Source: Ophiodon elongatus
Taxonomy: Eukaryota > Chordata > Actinopteri > Perciformes > Hexagrammidae
DNA length: 64,000 bases
Reading direction: 5' to 3'
Assembly (NCBI GenBank): GCA_016806645.1
Contig: JACSYO010002159.1
Span: 3,166,501-3,230,500, forward strand
Positions 23,401-38,641 of the stretch are shown piece after piece (position 1 is the stretch's first letter; every line of letters starts with the position of its first letter). The position numbers were made by a program, and so were the translations under genes. The notes under the pieces are model-generated. The model did no database searches and was not told where the DNA came from. It saw only the letters and a program-made list of their open reading frames with translations.

Positions 23401-26400
23401 CTCCCGCAGCCTCCAGCTCAATACTGTCCTCTGGATCAGCAATGATCTTGTTCTTTCTCATCAAGGACTCAATGGAGCTTGACCAGGTCTCATGAATCAG
23501 CATATCAGTAATCTGGTCAGTCTTACCCCTTTGATAGAGGCAGGAGTCTGACTTACACAGTCCTGTAGCGGACACTGAGTTGGTGGGGAAGACATTCAGG
23601 GTTTCTCCACGCACATTGCGGGCAAATCCATCAAAAGAGTTAGCTTTTATAGGTGAGTTGACAGTCAGTCTCGAGTCTGAGGAGCGCCGGTCTGGGACAG
23701 AGGACTGTCGTATACAGAAGGGTGTTCTAGGAGAAGGGGGGAACAGGCTGTTGCTCCACTCCTTAGTCTTGGCGATGCCATACTCTCTGTTTTCCTTGTC
23801 CATGTCCAGAAGCATAAACCTGTAGAACTCCTCTGTGATGCTCTCTGTGCTCGACTGTTTGGACAGGCAGGACGAGGCCCTGACATTAAGGTGACCATTT
23901 TTCTTTGATGCTGCCTGTTGTACAGCTGCAGTCAAAATGCTGCTGGCATTTTTTCCTGCATAGTAGTCCAGCAGAAGGTCAAAACCCCTGCCCTCAGTCT
24001 CCATCTGGTTCACCATGAACCGTGAAAACTCATCTGTGATGCTCTCACAGCTGGACTGCTTGGAGATTGAGCTACCACGGCTCAAGTTCTGACCTAACCG
24101 ACTGCCAAGGCCCAATGTGTTGGGTGTGCCTGTGGGGTCTGCATCTTCTTCTGGAATGCTCTCATAACTAGAGGCCTTCCCACGGCTCCATCTCTCACAC
24201 TGCAACCTGCTGCGTGGCTGGCCTGTTTTAGAGGTATCCACCACGTTAAGCTCAGGGCAGTTCATGATCCTGGCCGTGACTTCAGAGGCAAAGAGGGCAA
24301 ATGGGTCCTGTGGCTCATCTAGGTTTACGGATTCATCCACTACCCGGTTCACCAGCCGCTCCATCAGCTCTGGTTGCTCCTCCGTTTTCCTCTTGATCTC
24401 ACTGAGGCGTGGCGCCCGATGTTTCTTGGAGGCAGCATTGCTGCTCTGAGCTTCTTTCCTCCTGAGGACCGTGCGGCAAGCAGGGATCAAGTAGGCTTCT
24501 GGCCCTTCGGTAGACGTCCCTTTCAGGGCACAGAACCAAGGTTGTTTCCCGGTGTTGTTTTCGAGGCAGATGGCGGCCAGTTCTGTGGCCATAGACACGA
24601 CTGTAGCAGCCAAATCATCAGCATAGCAAGTAATTGGTGTCCTGGACTCTGAATCCATTCTCCAAGAAAGCAGAGAACTGCAAGAGTTGAGGGAGGACTG
24701 AGGTGTGAGGGAGGCCTGTCTACTGTCACTGCCTGTCACTACCCGTCCCCTCCTGTCTGTGCTATAAACTTGGATTTCACTCAAAGGTTCTCTGATGGAA
24801 CCACTGCCCTGCTGGATCTGCTGGTGTTCAGAGAAGTCCTTGGCAGGCAAATATGTGGATATAGACTGACTTTGTCGGCATGATGACTGCTGTTGTTTCT
24901 CTTTGCTTTGTGCTGTGGAGAAAGATGCAATTAGATCACTTTCCTCAAGCGCATATTTCTCCCTCAGCCCAGGAACCATGTTAAGCTTATCTGTGCAGTG
25001 TAAGATGCTGCACTGGTTCCCACTACTAGTGGACTGGCCATGGCCAACTAAACCCTGTAATTGACTTAAGTGATCCTTGCTCTCCTTGGTGGTAGAAGGC
25101 TCCCTAGCACAAGTATTACCCTCTTGTGTCTCGTAGGACCCTTGGTCACATCTAGAGATATGACAGATTTTCTTTTGTGTCAGACAAAGGATATCAAACA
25201 GCAAATTGTTAACACTGTCCTGCAGAAAAACCTGAAGGCCCGGTGCATCTTTTCCATTACCCTCCAGTTCCTTTTTCTTTTTTGCCTTCTCTAAAGCATG
25301 TGTGAATAGGCTGTCTGCCACCTCATTTATTAAGTCATCCACTTCTCTTTCATCCATGTAGGATGGTTTTGGACAATTAATGCCATCTACTATCTTGTTA
25401 TGCGTGGCCTCGAGCAGGTGGGCTATACTCCTGTAGCCTTGCGGCTGAGTCAGAACCTCAGCTGCTTCCCTGTGCAGGACCTCAGCAATGTTGGCACGAA
25501 ACGCTTCGACGCTGGTGCCCTCTGCCACACTGCAGTGCAGTGTGATGGCTGCAGAGGCTTTGGCAGCAGACATCAGACCACAGGATGCTGTGTAGACTTC
25601 AGCGGAATCTGCGTCAGAGTCGCCGCACTCCCCGGACTCCTCTGTGAGTTCCACAGCTGCTACCGCACCAGCTACTTGAGCCATGCCACACATGGCTGAG
25701 GAGAAGGAGTAGTCACCTCTCTCCTCTTGTTCCGGAAGCTCCTCCTCCGCGTCTCCCTCTGAGGCCGATTCCATGGCAAGCTGTTTTGTCAGCTGTGGGT
25801 TGGTAATGGTGCCAATGACACTGGCAGCACAGGCCAAAGCCACCTCTACATGTTTCGATGGGTGTCCTCCACTTCGGTGGGGGATTTGAGCCTGTGTTCC
25901 ATTTTTCGGCATCTCTTGGGCTTTGGCAGTGATATCCTGGTCAGGCACATGAGACACCTGGGACTCTGGCCATTCTGCCGCTCCATCAGAACTGTCTGGG
26001 CTTTGAACTATCACAATCTTGGGGAGTTCAAAAGAGCAAGTGCGCTGCTGTGAAGGTTCTTTGGTCTTTGAAAGACGAGTAGCGTTGGAGGTACGACTAG
26101 AGAGGGACACGCTTACAGCAGCCTCGGAGACAAAGGAGGTTTCATCTTGAGAGAGGCGTATGAAGGCGTCTTGCAGCACTGATTCGGCCAGATTGGTGGC
26201 GTAGTGACCAGCTGATTCCTTAGTATGGAGGTTTGCTCGCTGATGCCCTTCTTTTTTTACCTCTGCATCCTCCCTGTTCTGATAATGGGCCAGCTGTCCC
26301 CTCTGACATGCAAGTCTGACACCATGTTTCTGCGCAACCTCTACCAAGCATTCTGCCAGGTCACCACTCTCTGGTTCTGTGAGGAGACAAATAAACACAG

Positions 26401-29400
26401 AGAAAGGCAGGGAATGAAACATGTCCACACTGATTAGAAAGCAGCTCTATCAGTTCCAAAGTGCCACAGCAAGAGCAGAAGCCCTTGGAGATTTAGAGCT
26501 GGGTTTTGTCTTGTTTGTCCCATTCAATTTCCCCTTGCACATTTAATTAATCACCGGGGTAACACAATGGCAATAAATACAAACTTCTTTCTTGTTTATA
26601 CAGTCTGTCACTATAGAAATCGTTGTGTTACTGTGTGGCCTTTCAACGTGTCCTATTTTGACGTGAAAGCATTTAGCTGGCCTTTAGATTCCACAGTATC
26701 TCTGTGCAATAATTAATGTAGTAGGAGGACTACATCACTCCCACTGTTATCATCATTCAATGGGCTAAGGCCTAACCAACAATGAGCCAGTCATGCTACA
26801 ACACTACCATTGTAAACCTTACAGTTATTAGAAACTTAACGGAGCACTAGTATCCACGTGGATGTGGATAGTTTTCAAGTTTCAATTGCTTTAAAATCAG
26901 GTTTAAAACTTCTATCTACATATTTTCTTAGTTACTCAAGGAAGATGCAATCACATCAAAACATGTTTTTTGGAACAGCCACTTCATGCTGAACAGTCCA
27001 AACTGTGTAGTTGAGATATCGACCAACAAACATGGCTGCAAACAAAACCTCTATGGTGGAGGTAATGAGGCTCACCATTTCTGAAACCATCGTCCTCGCT
27101 CTCATCACCAAGGTGTTCTGAGGCGGTCAGGAAGTCTTCTTCTATGGACGAGATGGAGCGATTAGTGTCGTCGTCGATCCGCTGCCTGGCTGCTCGGCCC
27201 TGCTGAAGCTGCCGCTCCTTTCCCCACTGCAGACCAATCAGGAACTTGTTGATCTCAAAGATGATGTTGCCAGGTCGGGTGGAGCGTCTCTGCCCTAAAC
27301 ACTGAACCAGGCACACACCTGTGCTTCTCTGCTGCTGCCCACGCTGAATGGAACATGTACAGATAACTATTATGCATGCATACAAACAGAGACATATAAA
27401 TACACACACATCATGTATGTACAAAGTTCTAAATGCGTGCACGCACGCACACACGCACGCACGCACACACGCACACAATATGAGCTATATAATATCATAG
27501 ACATCTTAAACCTTCAGACTACATGAGTTTATTGTGCTCTCAAGCCTGGTTTTCTTTCTTTTATTCAATACAGTATTCTATTAACTATAACTGTAAACTC
27601 ATTGGATCTCCTCATGCAAGTTTAATAGTCTGTGCAGGCTCCTCAGGCCATGTATTGATTCGAACAATGACTTTATTCAATGATGTATTTGGTGAGCTTC
27701 AAAAAGTCTGTGATGATCATTGGCTGTAAGCGAACACTGCATTTAAATACCAATAAAAGCAGTAAAGGATATTATTTAGTGGCTATAGTTTTTTTTGTTA
27801 TGTCTGTTTGAAGTTTAAGATTATTCTGAAATAAAAAACTTAACTAAATCTTTTTTAAATAAGTCATCCATTCTGGATAGTTTTCTGTCTAACATGCAGT
27901 TCTAGGCTACAGAGGACGAGATGTTTTTATTGGAGTGAATTGGGGAGAATTACTAGATAAAATGAATGAAGTTCCTCCGGTGGATTTTTCCGAGAACAAA
28001 ACGTTCCAATCTAATCACACAAAATTGCGGTACAAAAGAACAGCTTGCACTCTCTGCCTCGCACTCCCGACCAGTTAATTCAAAGGATGAAAATACTTGT
28101 AAGGATTCATAGACATCACCGCAAACTCACCTGAGAGGGGGAGAGTGGGTGTGTTTGGCAAGTATCTGAGGATCCGAGGCCACCGAGCAGTAGGATCTCG
28201 TTTTCTTTCGGCTGGTGGACAGTCAGCAATTCAACGAGCTTTGGCAGGTCTGGAGACACTGATGCCAATTTCTGCAGGAGAGTTACCGAGCACAGGGGCA
28301 TAGATGTTCAAAAACAGCTTTTTCTTAATGCGACTTCAAAACTGAACATAATGCGATCTCTGTTGTTTTAATTCAGAGACACATAATTATGTTCTTCCTT
28401 TGAGAAGGCTCGAGCCATGTGCAATTCTGCCACCACCAGCTGCGGAAGGCTACAAAATCTGCATATTATCTAAACAAAACAACCCCCTAATTCTGGGTAA
28501 TGATTTTGAATCCATGGCAACTGAGCCAATGATTTTATGTGAGATACAGAGAAACAAGAGTTCTTGGGAGATGAAAACTGGGCGGGAAAGAAAAATGGAC
28601 GCGGAGTCTGCTCACCTTGATGCTTTTGTCATCACGATAGTCCGTTTTTTGAGGGTCCAGATTTACAAAACAGATCTGAGAGAGACAAATAGAGAAGGAA
28701 AAAATATTAGAGTAACAGCGGGAATGGGAAAATGATAACACCGGGGCTGAGAAAGAGTAGGGTGAAAAACATCCCAGTTGTTAGATGTGAGAATACTGTA
28801 CCGGGAATGTTACTGCATTGCCTTTCCCGCTGCACAAATCCTACAAATCAGACAGAATGATAGCTTTCCTCTAAGTGACTCAACTACAGTAACCGTCTGT
28901 CACGTCTGAATAACCACTGTAAGGCTCTGTCTGTCATTGGCAGAGCCCTTTCTAAAAAAGACCTTCTTGTCTCTCAGGGGCTGCTAGCAGCAGGTGTACA
29001 TCGGCACTGAGTTTCTTTCTGTCTCCATCTCTCTTTTTCCGCTTTTCTACTCCTCCGTCTCCACTCCTTCATTGTGCCTCTGTCACACCCTCTCCCTCCT
29101 TCTCTTTTCATCTCACCAGCCTTCGCCTCTGGCTGCACATTTAATGGCGTGTGATGGAGTCCTCATGTTAGTGCTGGGAGTGTGGGACTGTCCGCCGGCT
29201 GCTGCTTGATTGTACAGCGCGCAGCCTCTGATCTGAATTGGCAGAGCCAAGTCGGTCCTGTGTAGCTAAATGGATAAAGCACGTCACCGACAGCATCTGA
29301 GGGGTGGGGGAGTTAGTTCCCACTAACTCACACATACTCAGCATTGTGTATGTGCTTTGGAAGAAGTGACATATTTGAGTCTTAAGTCATGAACACGTAC

Positions 29401-32400
29401 ATATTATATACACTGAATGTCTAACTTGATGCTACCAGACTTGTCGTTACTAATCAAACCAAATGTGAGTCACTGAGGCAGTCTCTGTCTTTTCATTGCA
29501 AAACATTTACAGGTGGGAACCTGCTGTCTCTCTTTTAGCTCTTCCATCTCCATATCCGCTCTGCCTGCTGATATCCCCCCACCCCACCCCACTCCTCTCC
29601 AGACCTGCGAAAAATATATATAGTTTCAAAATTGTTTTCAAATCTTGACACACACGGCTATTTGAAATGATTTCCCTTGAGCTGTGCTTCCATTCATTGG
29701 GCTATGCTTCTATAGCGCCTCAGCAATTGTGAGATAGCATTTACTTCTCATGATTTTTCTCTTTTTTCATTTATCTGTGTTACATTAAACACAATATATT
29801 CCCTGAAAGTCATGTCAGGGTTTAGAGGCCACAGTAGATCAAGCATCAATGTCTATGTGCTGTATATTTATAACTATTTCTCCCTTTAAAATCATGTCAT
29901 GTTGTCTGTCTGTTTTCTTGCTGCAGATCTGAAAGAGAAGCAAAAGAACTGCTGCAATAAATAGGTCAATATATTCATGAGTTTATATTTCAATGTAAGG
30001 CTATAATTCTGCGAAACCTTGGATATTTCCCGTACTTTCGAAAACAGTCTGGGTTTGCTATATCAAAAAGCTAAGATTACGAGGGACCGTTACCAGGAAA
30101 CGACAACTGTCTGCAAAGCCAGATCGAATGTCCTTCAGCCAAAACGGCAACGCGGCGCATTCTGAACAGGTCAATTTCCCCCTCATCTCCAATCTGGTAT
30201 GCTCCAGTAAAAAACACAATATTTCCAAACTATTAAGTTTAATGTGATGAAAATTGCCACTTGAAAAAGAAGTCAGTCAAAAACAGGAAGTCAATGACAG
30301 ATGACATGAACAGAATATTTGAAAAGGTTTTCCTGTCTCACCCTGATCAAACTGCATCTGCCCTCATGTGTCACCCACAGCATTTCTCTGAATACCAAGA
30401 GGCATGCTCCTTTGTTTATTTTCCCCTCAAAATCTATTCAGTGTGGAGTACAAACAGTTAGTTTATTTGCTTGTCTGCTGTGTTGTGTGATGAGGAGCAT
30501 TTTGTCAGAATAGCTGTTAAATGTCAATGGCACACGGTTAGGACCTGAGAATAATCCACACCATTTACTGAAACCAAAGACAATAGCTTTATTTTGCCAC
30601 TTGCTGACTCTAGTTTGATGGAAAATATGGCTATTGAATTCTGGTTTTAGTAATTTTGCAGAGCTCTTACATGCTATTGTTTGTGTTGCTGATAACGTGC
30701 ATGGAATAATGTTTGTTAATTACATTTTTGTTCAGTATCTGGATGCAGATATATGCCCTTTATATAAATGGTGATGTGCTATGAACAAAGAATCACCATA
30801 TGGCTTTTGCCCTACACTATATTGTACAAAAAAGCAAAAGGCTATGTTTTGGTATTTGGTGGTTCATTCTCAATTTCTATGCGTACCACAACATATAAAT
30901 AAGAGGTTTGGCACCCTTTGCTCAGGAGCACCTCGGCAGTATTCCAGAAAAGCAGCAAAGACACCTCCCCCTCTGCCGGCCAACACATCGCCTGCAGATA
31001 ACACACAGTTTGGGGATCAGCGAGGCCAATGATCCACGATTTTGACCTTGAGAAGGGTTGTAGCAATTTAACCCGGTCAGACGGTGAGAGTCGAGAGGCA
31101 GTTGTTCTACATTTGGGAAGCAGAGGACCTTCTAGTCATGTCTGAGTCCATGTGCGAGGCGAGCCCAGGCACACGCTCTGATTCTATCAGAGTTCCACAG
31201 ACATACTGGACGACGTGCACTTGTGCGTCTCTGAAGGACTGACCACGTAAACAACAGCGAGGGTGAGGGGAAAGAGGGGGAAAGGAAAACAAATAAAGAG
31301 ACAGAGAAGGTGAAAGTAATAATTTGATGTGTGGATAAATTGATACCATGGAAGTCTAGTGATGACTCGAGGGCTCGAGTAGTGCCCCAAATGAGAGAGA
31401 CAGTCATGACACGTGGAAGTTGTGTTCACTGATTTTCCTTCTTTTTTTAAGTTTAGTTAACTCCAACTATATAGTTAAACGTGCAATAACAGATTGTTTG
31501 GCCACCTGGGGGCAGTAGAAACAGTAACAGAGCATATTATCATTCATTTGGAGTCTTGTCTCTGGACCACCAGATACATTTTAGATCAATATTCATTCTC
31601 GCTTTAACTCCGTGTTTGGTCGCCACCAACTCCTGAGAAAAATATCTGGCTTTTTGAGCTGCTAAATGCTCCACTATGTTGACCAGTTCGTTGCTAACTT
31701 TGTCTGTTGGCTGTGTGGTGGTGAGCATGGTTGTTTTTTAGCGCCTTGTTACCACTATGGGAATGGTGAGAGTTACCAATATGGCAACATTGTGGGCAGG
31801 AAAACCAAAACAACAAACTAAAAAGACACTGTAAAGTTTGCAGAGGCCTGGGTGCATCACTACAAGCCATCCCTTTCACATTAAAGTAATCACGTGATTC
31901 ACTGTTAAAATAAAAGTATTTATTAAATCCACATAAAAGGTTAGGTATTGTGGTCAAGGCTGAAAAAAAAAAAATACCACCATCTAGCTGTTTGATGACA
32001 TCCATCCAAACAAACATCCTCACTTTTACTTTTTGCAGCCGTACAAGATCATGATACTCTGTTGCCTCGCTACAAAATACATAAATTATATGTATCATTT
32101 TAAGCTGTTTAAACAACAAATCCACTACACACAGCTTTATGTGGCCGGCTGCAGCAGAGATCTGGGTGTCTCTCTCTCTACATCTTTTTGCTTCACTAGA
32201 CGCGTAAACTCTACAGCTCTGCTCAACATCGGCCCAGCTGAACAAAGTGAAACTCAGGCTGACTGACCACCTGTGCTGGTGGACCAAACTGGACAATAGA
32301 AAAGACAAAAGCCAGATAGTCCTGGGTTTAATCCAGTATTGATGCAGAAATAGACTGAAAACTGTCGACTTTGAATTGCTTTAAAAACTAGAATTGAATG

Positions 32401-33469
32401 TCAGTATTCAGCCATTTTTCTTCAGAAGAAATGGCGTCAGCTTTCTGTTCAGTTGGCAGAGGTGTCGATCCACAGACCCAACAGCCAAATGCTCGGGTAT
32501 TGTTGGAGGCGGGCGGGCGCACGCACAAAAGGATTCAATTGTCCCAACTTTTTTATGCATAAATCTTATTTTGCGTTGGATGTACAAAACTGTCAGGCAG
32601 GCATATTGCTCTCTTTCTACTACGACACATACAACTGGAGCTTATGCAGATACTTAGCCACAGTTTCAATACAACACTATGTGCACAGACTTGGTCAATA
32701 CAGCAAACCATTACAAACATTTGAGTCTCCTTTGTCCATGAAAGCTTTATTCTTCCTCAGCAGTCCTTCGTCTCTTTGCTCACTACTCTGATCCTCCCAC
32801 ACACAGCTGCTGCCCTCGGTCCTTCTGTCTTACTTTTTTTTTTTTTTTTTCATGACTTGAAAAACAGTACTTTTGGTACAAAGCACATTTCGTCCTTTAT
32901 ATACGCTATGCTTGTCTTGTGTGGTCTTTCTTGCCGGAAGCAATAAAATACGGCTACTTGAAAGACTAAAGCAAAGAAAAGTAAACTGCTATTCCCCACA
33001 ACCCTTGTTATGCTCTATTGGTGCTGCATTGAAAGGATCCCTAATGCAGTTACAAAAATACGGGTTCATTCTCCCTCTGAGGTCACGAAACTAAACATAG
33101 CACCCTCTATTGTAAAGTGTTTTGACATGTCTCAGAGGTTGGCAACTTTAATTATAATCCATTTGAAGTTTAATTTAATTCAAATGAAGTTCGGGAGGGA
33201 ACAACATTAAGGCTCAGTGACTCTGCCTTATTCATTTTGCGACGCAACCCACACGCTATACAGAGCTGGTGTCGAGACCAGACAAGCATGCTAATCTCAC
33301 AACCTGGTGACTGTAAACAGCCTCATTTCGTGTTCATAAATTTGCATATGTGCTAATAAAATGCACAACATCAGCTGTTTACAGAGCATAACAGGAACTA
33401 CCATATTATGAAATCACCTGCGACACATCGAGGTTGTCCAGGCTAATTTACCTCTGACTGACTGACAAA

Positions 33470-33517
<48 letters not shown>

Positions 33518-36500
33518 GACACACACACAGTAATGTTTGGCTGGGAGTTGCTCAGCTGGGAGCCCCGGGCTAAAGAGAACATCAAGCAGTCAATGCTGTT
33601 CTGGTTCTTCTCACGACATGAATAATAAGGATATGTTAAGGAAAATGTTAAAAGCGGGATATATACTATCTCTGGGGATTGCATGTATTCCCCTTTGAGT
33701 CGACAAATGTATACATTCAGCAAAGGATCATAAATATATCAGTTAATATGGACAGCACCGCGTTAACAGGTTAATACAAGGACGAAACGAAAAGCTGTAG
33801 TCGATGCTGAGAAGCTTCTGTGTCGCGCAAAGCACCATAAATGTAACAGGAGTTATGATCTTCTAATCGTGTCCACTTGAACATGTGAAAAATCAAAACA
33901 TTCAAGATTTCAAGCATGCAACTGATAGCAGCAGCAGTAGTAGTAATACTAGCTAAATGACTGTATTTATCCGTGTTCTAATGGTAATATAGTAGCTTAA
34001 ACAGCTCTGAACCAGCGTCTTATGTGTGTATGTGTATGTATCTGTGTGTGTTCCTAACTTAGACTACCGTTGGGGACAGATCTCAGACTAAAGAACAGGT
34101 TATTCGGGAAGACTTGTCCAATTGGGGACAAAAGCCGTCCTGATTTGGGAAAAAGCTGATTTTTGAGTCATTGGGGTTTGGTTAAGGTGAGGGAAAGGGA
34201 AAGGGTTAGGCAAGTTGGTGCTATTAAAACTACACATCTCCATAGTGGGCTAATTCCAAGCTACAACATGTTCTCCTCACCTGAACTGTATAATATCCAA
34301 ACTATATTAATAGCTCAAGCTTTCCTATCAATATTTACTTTGGCCTACAGCGTACCAACAGCCAACCTGCACTCAGGACTGGATTAGCAACCAGGGAATC
34401 GAGGCCCATGGGGGATGTTTACTCCAGGACCTCAAGTGGATTAATTCAGCCATGCCTGCACTATCGAGTCATCTATGAACTCCCCATTTTTACACATTTT
34501 AGTGATGTATAAAGATAAGCTTTCACTTCTAATAACACATTCTCTTTTTTTTTCAGAGCACAACCTTGTACCAAAGACTGCAGTTTCTCATAATGTCAGC
34601 TGGACAGTCTAAAGTAAAAGGAAGAAGAAAGAAAGAAAGAAGGTTTGTCTTCCTGCTCTGATCCTGTTGTAATTCAGCGCTCCAGCCGCAGCTGATGGCA
34701 TATTTATTCTGTTCTCCCTCTCTCTGGGCCAGGAAGGGACAGGTCAGGACACAACCCACTACCCGAGTGTGAAGTGTTTGAATCAGGGTGATGAATGGAT
34801 CACTCTCCTCCAGGGACTCCAGGTTCAAAGCAGGAAGACAGATAGCCAAAGGAATGAGCGGTGCTGAGGAGGGATACTGTGGGTTTACTACAGAAGATTT
34901 TCTGCATTTGAAAAAAAAAAAAAATTGGCTCACATTCTTACAAAAACAACTGCAATCTCAATCTGTAAGTGTCACATGAGTTAAAAACACCCCTCAATAA
35001 AAGGAAATGCAACATGTTAATTTGAGGCATCAGAGATTATGTAACTATTTGCCTTGCAAATAAAAACAAAATATAAGGTGCCATCTTCCTCTTCAAAAAT
35101 GCTCACCCTGTAAAATCTCTCAGGGGTGTGATGAAATTCAGTGTGACTATCACCGCGACATGACACTTCTCTGTGACTTCATGCATTAAAACATGAGTGA
35201 GTGATCAAAGGTGACAACATGATGCAGCCAGAGGTGGATGATGGAGCGAAACGCAGGAAATTCAAAGCTTTTATCTAGCTCACAATTTTGAACTATTCCT
35301 GTGCTGAATAATTAAACGTATATATATTTTTTTTTTACCCCTCTTTGAAAACTCAACCTAATGGACTCATTTTGAAGTAATACTTAAGGTTTGTAGTCAG
35401 CTCGTTTGTAACCTTTAACAAACCCCCCAAACTCCACTCAATACTTAAATTGCTTAAGTCCATTAAAGCTAAAAAGGCAAAGTCAATCAATAATAACAAT
35501 AAACTGCCTCTACACCTGTTTTTCTATTTGGATCAGCGTTCATTGTCTCACTATCTTATATTTTTTTCTCTGTTTTCTCTCAGCCTCCTGTCTGCCTCTC
35601 TGTACAGTTCAGGCCGGGAAAGAATAATTTATTTCTCACACACCGTTATCTATCGTAGGGTCCTGTTTGATTGATCACCCGCCTAAAAAGCCAAACCTAG
35701 AATTGAGAGTCAGGGGAGCCATCTGTCACGTCAGAGTCCGAGAGCGATGCTGTCGGCGGATGGGCCGCATCTGTTTGCAATCGCATTGAAGTTCCCTCTA
35801 ATTCATAGAAAACGTGCACAGAGTCAAGAAAACAAACAACCATTGTCTTGTTGAAAGAAAAACTTTTTGTTTATGAAGATGAAGCTGCTTTGCTTTTACC
35901 GTTCACAAAAAACAATGAAGCTTAAACTGCACAATCCCAGACTCAGGTATGAGTCAGGTCTCGTTCTGCAGAGACAAGACGTTTTCATGTCTCTTTGTTT
36001 TCAAGATGTCGGCTGTCAAAAACAACATTTCTGGTAAAAAAAAATGACGAGGAGGAAAAGAGTCGTGGTGCACATGCATAGATCAACTTTTCCACTATTT
36101 GATGGTCAGCGGGGCCCGTTGGACTAATGTGAAGACCATTTACCTTCCAAAAATCCACTAAACTTTAATGAATGAGTAGTGTACTGCCAAAACTTGTATC
36201 AGTAAATACTGGAAGCTGTCTCAGATATAAAATATTACTGAATCTTTTTTTTTTGATACATCTCACAGATGTTTGAGACCTGTGTACGTCATGTCCTAGA
36301 TAATACAGCTGGTGTCTGGGGGTTTCAGGAACATTCGAGGCTCACACTTACGAAGTGAGACATGAGTGTGTGAGAACGGTGCTCTTTGCTAAACTACTGC
36401 TATTCCTGTTACCTTGGTAATGATTATCAAACATGTTGTTTTGGGGAGCAGTATGTTCAGAAAATGGCAAAATACTTTGTGTGTTACTGGCATTTCTTCT

Positions 36501-38602
36501 GCATAAGACGGACCGGCTAGAATCCATGACTGAAGAAGAAAAAATAAAAAGCAACTCTTGCTCAAGTAATACTTTTGTGGTGAGGACAAACTGCAGGAAG
36601 TTTTAATGGCATCCTTTAGATTATTATTAGGGCCATCACTGAAGCGAAGGAGAATGTGTCATTCATTTTAAGAAACTAAATTTCAGATGACATTGAAGAC
36701 ACGAGAGAACAGATTGTGCGTTTCATTACCGTCTTTAATGAGGCCCATCTACAGTGGAGAAATGTAACTGAATCTTATCTTCTATAAAAAAAAAAAAAAT
36801 CCTGGACCTGATGCAGTGTTAAGATATTTTATTGAGAGTGTTTATTTAGAGAATCAAACGGCTGTTGTCCCCCCCAACAAAAGCCTGCCTTTGAGCCACT
36901 GACAGATGTAAATCCTGAATGAATGTCATGCTTAACTTGCAATTTACAATGAGTGACTGATCAAAGGTGACACATCAGAATCGAGCGGCGGAGAGGATTA
37001 AACATGCGTGTCCTCTCCAGCTAAAAGCATCTCCATCTTTTCGCTTTCTCCCTTGATGTATTTGCGTGGACGACACACAAAGTCCTTATTAATCCAAACG
37101 CGTTCTGTGTCCAGAATATCCTCAATAAACGTTAAAATTCTGTTAATTTCTTATGTTTTTAAAAGCCAATCACATTATGGCATCTTCTGTGTTGTGTCAT
37201 TTGCCACTTCTTGCCTTACAATTTTGCATATTCCTTATTAATAGTTGTGACTCATGACAAGATGAAAAGAATGGAAATGTAAGATGATGCTGCAAACTTT
37301 GGCAAATTGTCTAGATCAATGTTCAAGACTGAAGACACTATGATTAAAAACTATATGTAGCAGCAACTAAATGGTGACAGAAGTAAGCTCAGTGGTTAGA
37401 ATCATGAAATATAATTAAAAGGTTGAGAAAGAGTCTGCCCCTCCATCCGTGTCAGCTCAAATAACAATTATAATTTTCTCGCTGTCTATCTGTAAATCTA
37501 TCCCAGCATGCACTGAACGGAGGGCAAGGAGAGTCTGAAATGACTCAATACCAACCATAACAACACTTCCCTTAGTGAAAACTCTGTTAGTTAACCCTGA
37601 GATGAGGGAAACTCTGGGTTTTCACTTACAGAAAGGAGGTAACTTAAAGTCTGGCTCTGTTACCGTGGTAACTGACTCTGTGAACCTAACTTATTTTCAA
37701 TGGCAGGTTTTCTTTAACAAACCCTGAGTTTCTCGCTGTCTCCTCCCTCTTACAGAACCAGACACACTGGTTAATTTCCCCATTCATCAAGCCCGTATCA
37801 AAGCGGGTCTCGTAGCGCATTAATTAGCCGAGGTTTACTTTCTATCAGAATGTACATCCTGCTTGGATGTTAGTTTGTTACTCAGAAAAATCTTAAGTTA
37901 CTGCGTTTTTTGCTCAAATAATACACACAGAGTCAAGTCACCCTCGGCTCGAAATAAAACCTCTGCATGTTCTTCTTTTTGCAAATGGGAGTTTTTTTGA
38001 TACAAAAATATAACGCTGTTACTCTGTGCACACAGCTGATGTCAGCCGTCACTGATCAAACCTAATGCCTATGATTATAAGATGATATGTTCTGAGTGAG
38101 CAGTATCGTGATTCAGCTGTAGAATGTAGGTTGAAATTGAGGGTTTTTAAATAGGATGCGTATCATGAACATATTTTAACAGCATTTCAGGGACTTGTGG
38201 GCTCGACGTAGCTGAAATAAAGCCGCTGAATGCTGTCGAATCAAGATGCATGTTGGGACTTCACCATGCGGGGTGAAACAAAGAGAGAGGCCTACATGTA
38301 AAATTGAAAACCTAAACTGTGGAACTGCACCAACCACACCATGAGGCGTTAAAAATCTCATCCGAGTGTGAGATTTGCTTCAAACCGCAACACTGTTGCC
38401 TCATTGGACGAGAGCCACGGGAACCCCAGGGAGTCCCTTTGACACGGCCATGACGTCACCAAGGCTATACAGACCGGAGCAGACCTTCACCCTGCGCCTT
38501 CCCAATGAGAATAATGTTAATACAGGAGGTAAAAACAGTATTGGGATCCCAAAAAGCCTCCTAGGTCCCAACCTCGCGGGACGAGCAACAGACTATTTTT
38601 GT

Positions 38603-38641
<39 letters not shown>

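Noticed and set aside
29221..29330. Possible tRNA or tRNA-derived element (TAGCTAAATGG resembling an A box, then GTTAGTTCCC)
   Set aside because: No acceptor stem or convincing anticodon arm can be drawn, and the second motif is part of a simple hairpin (GAGTTAGT-TCCC-ACTAACTC).
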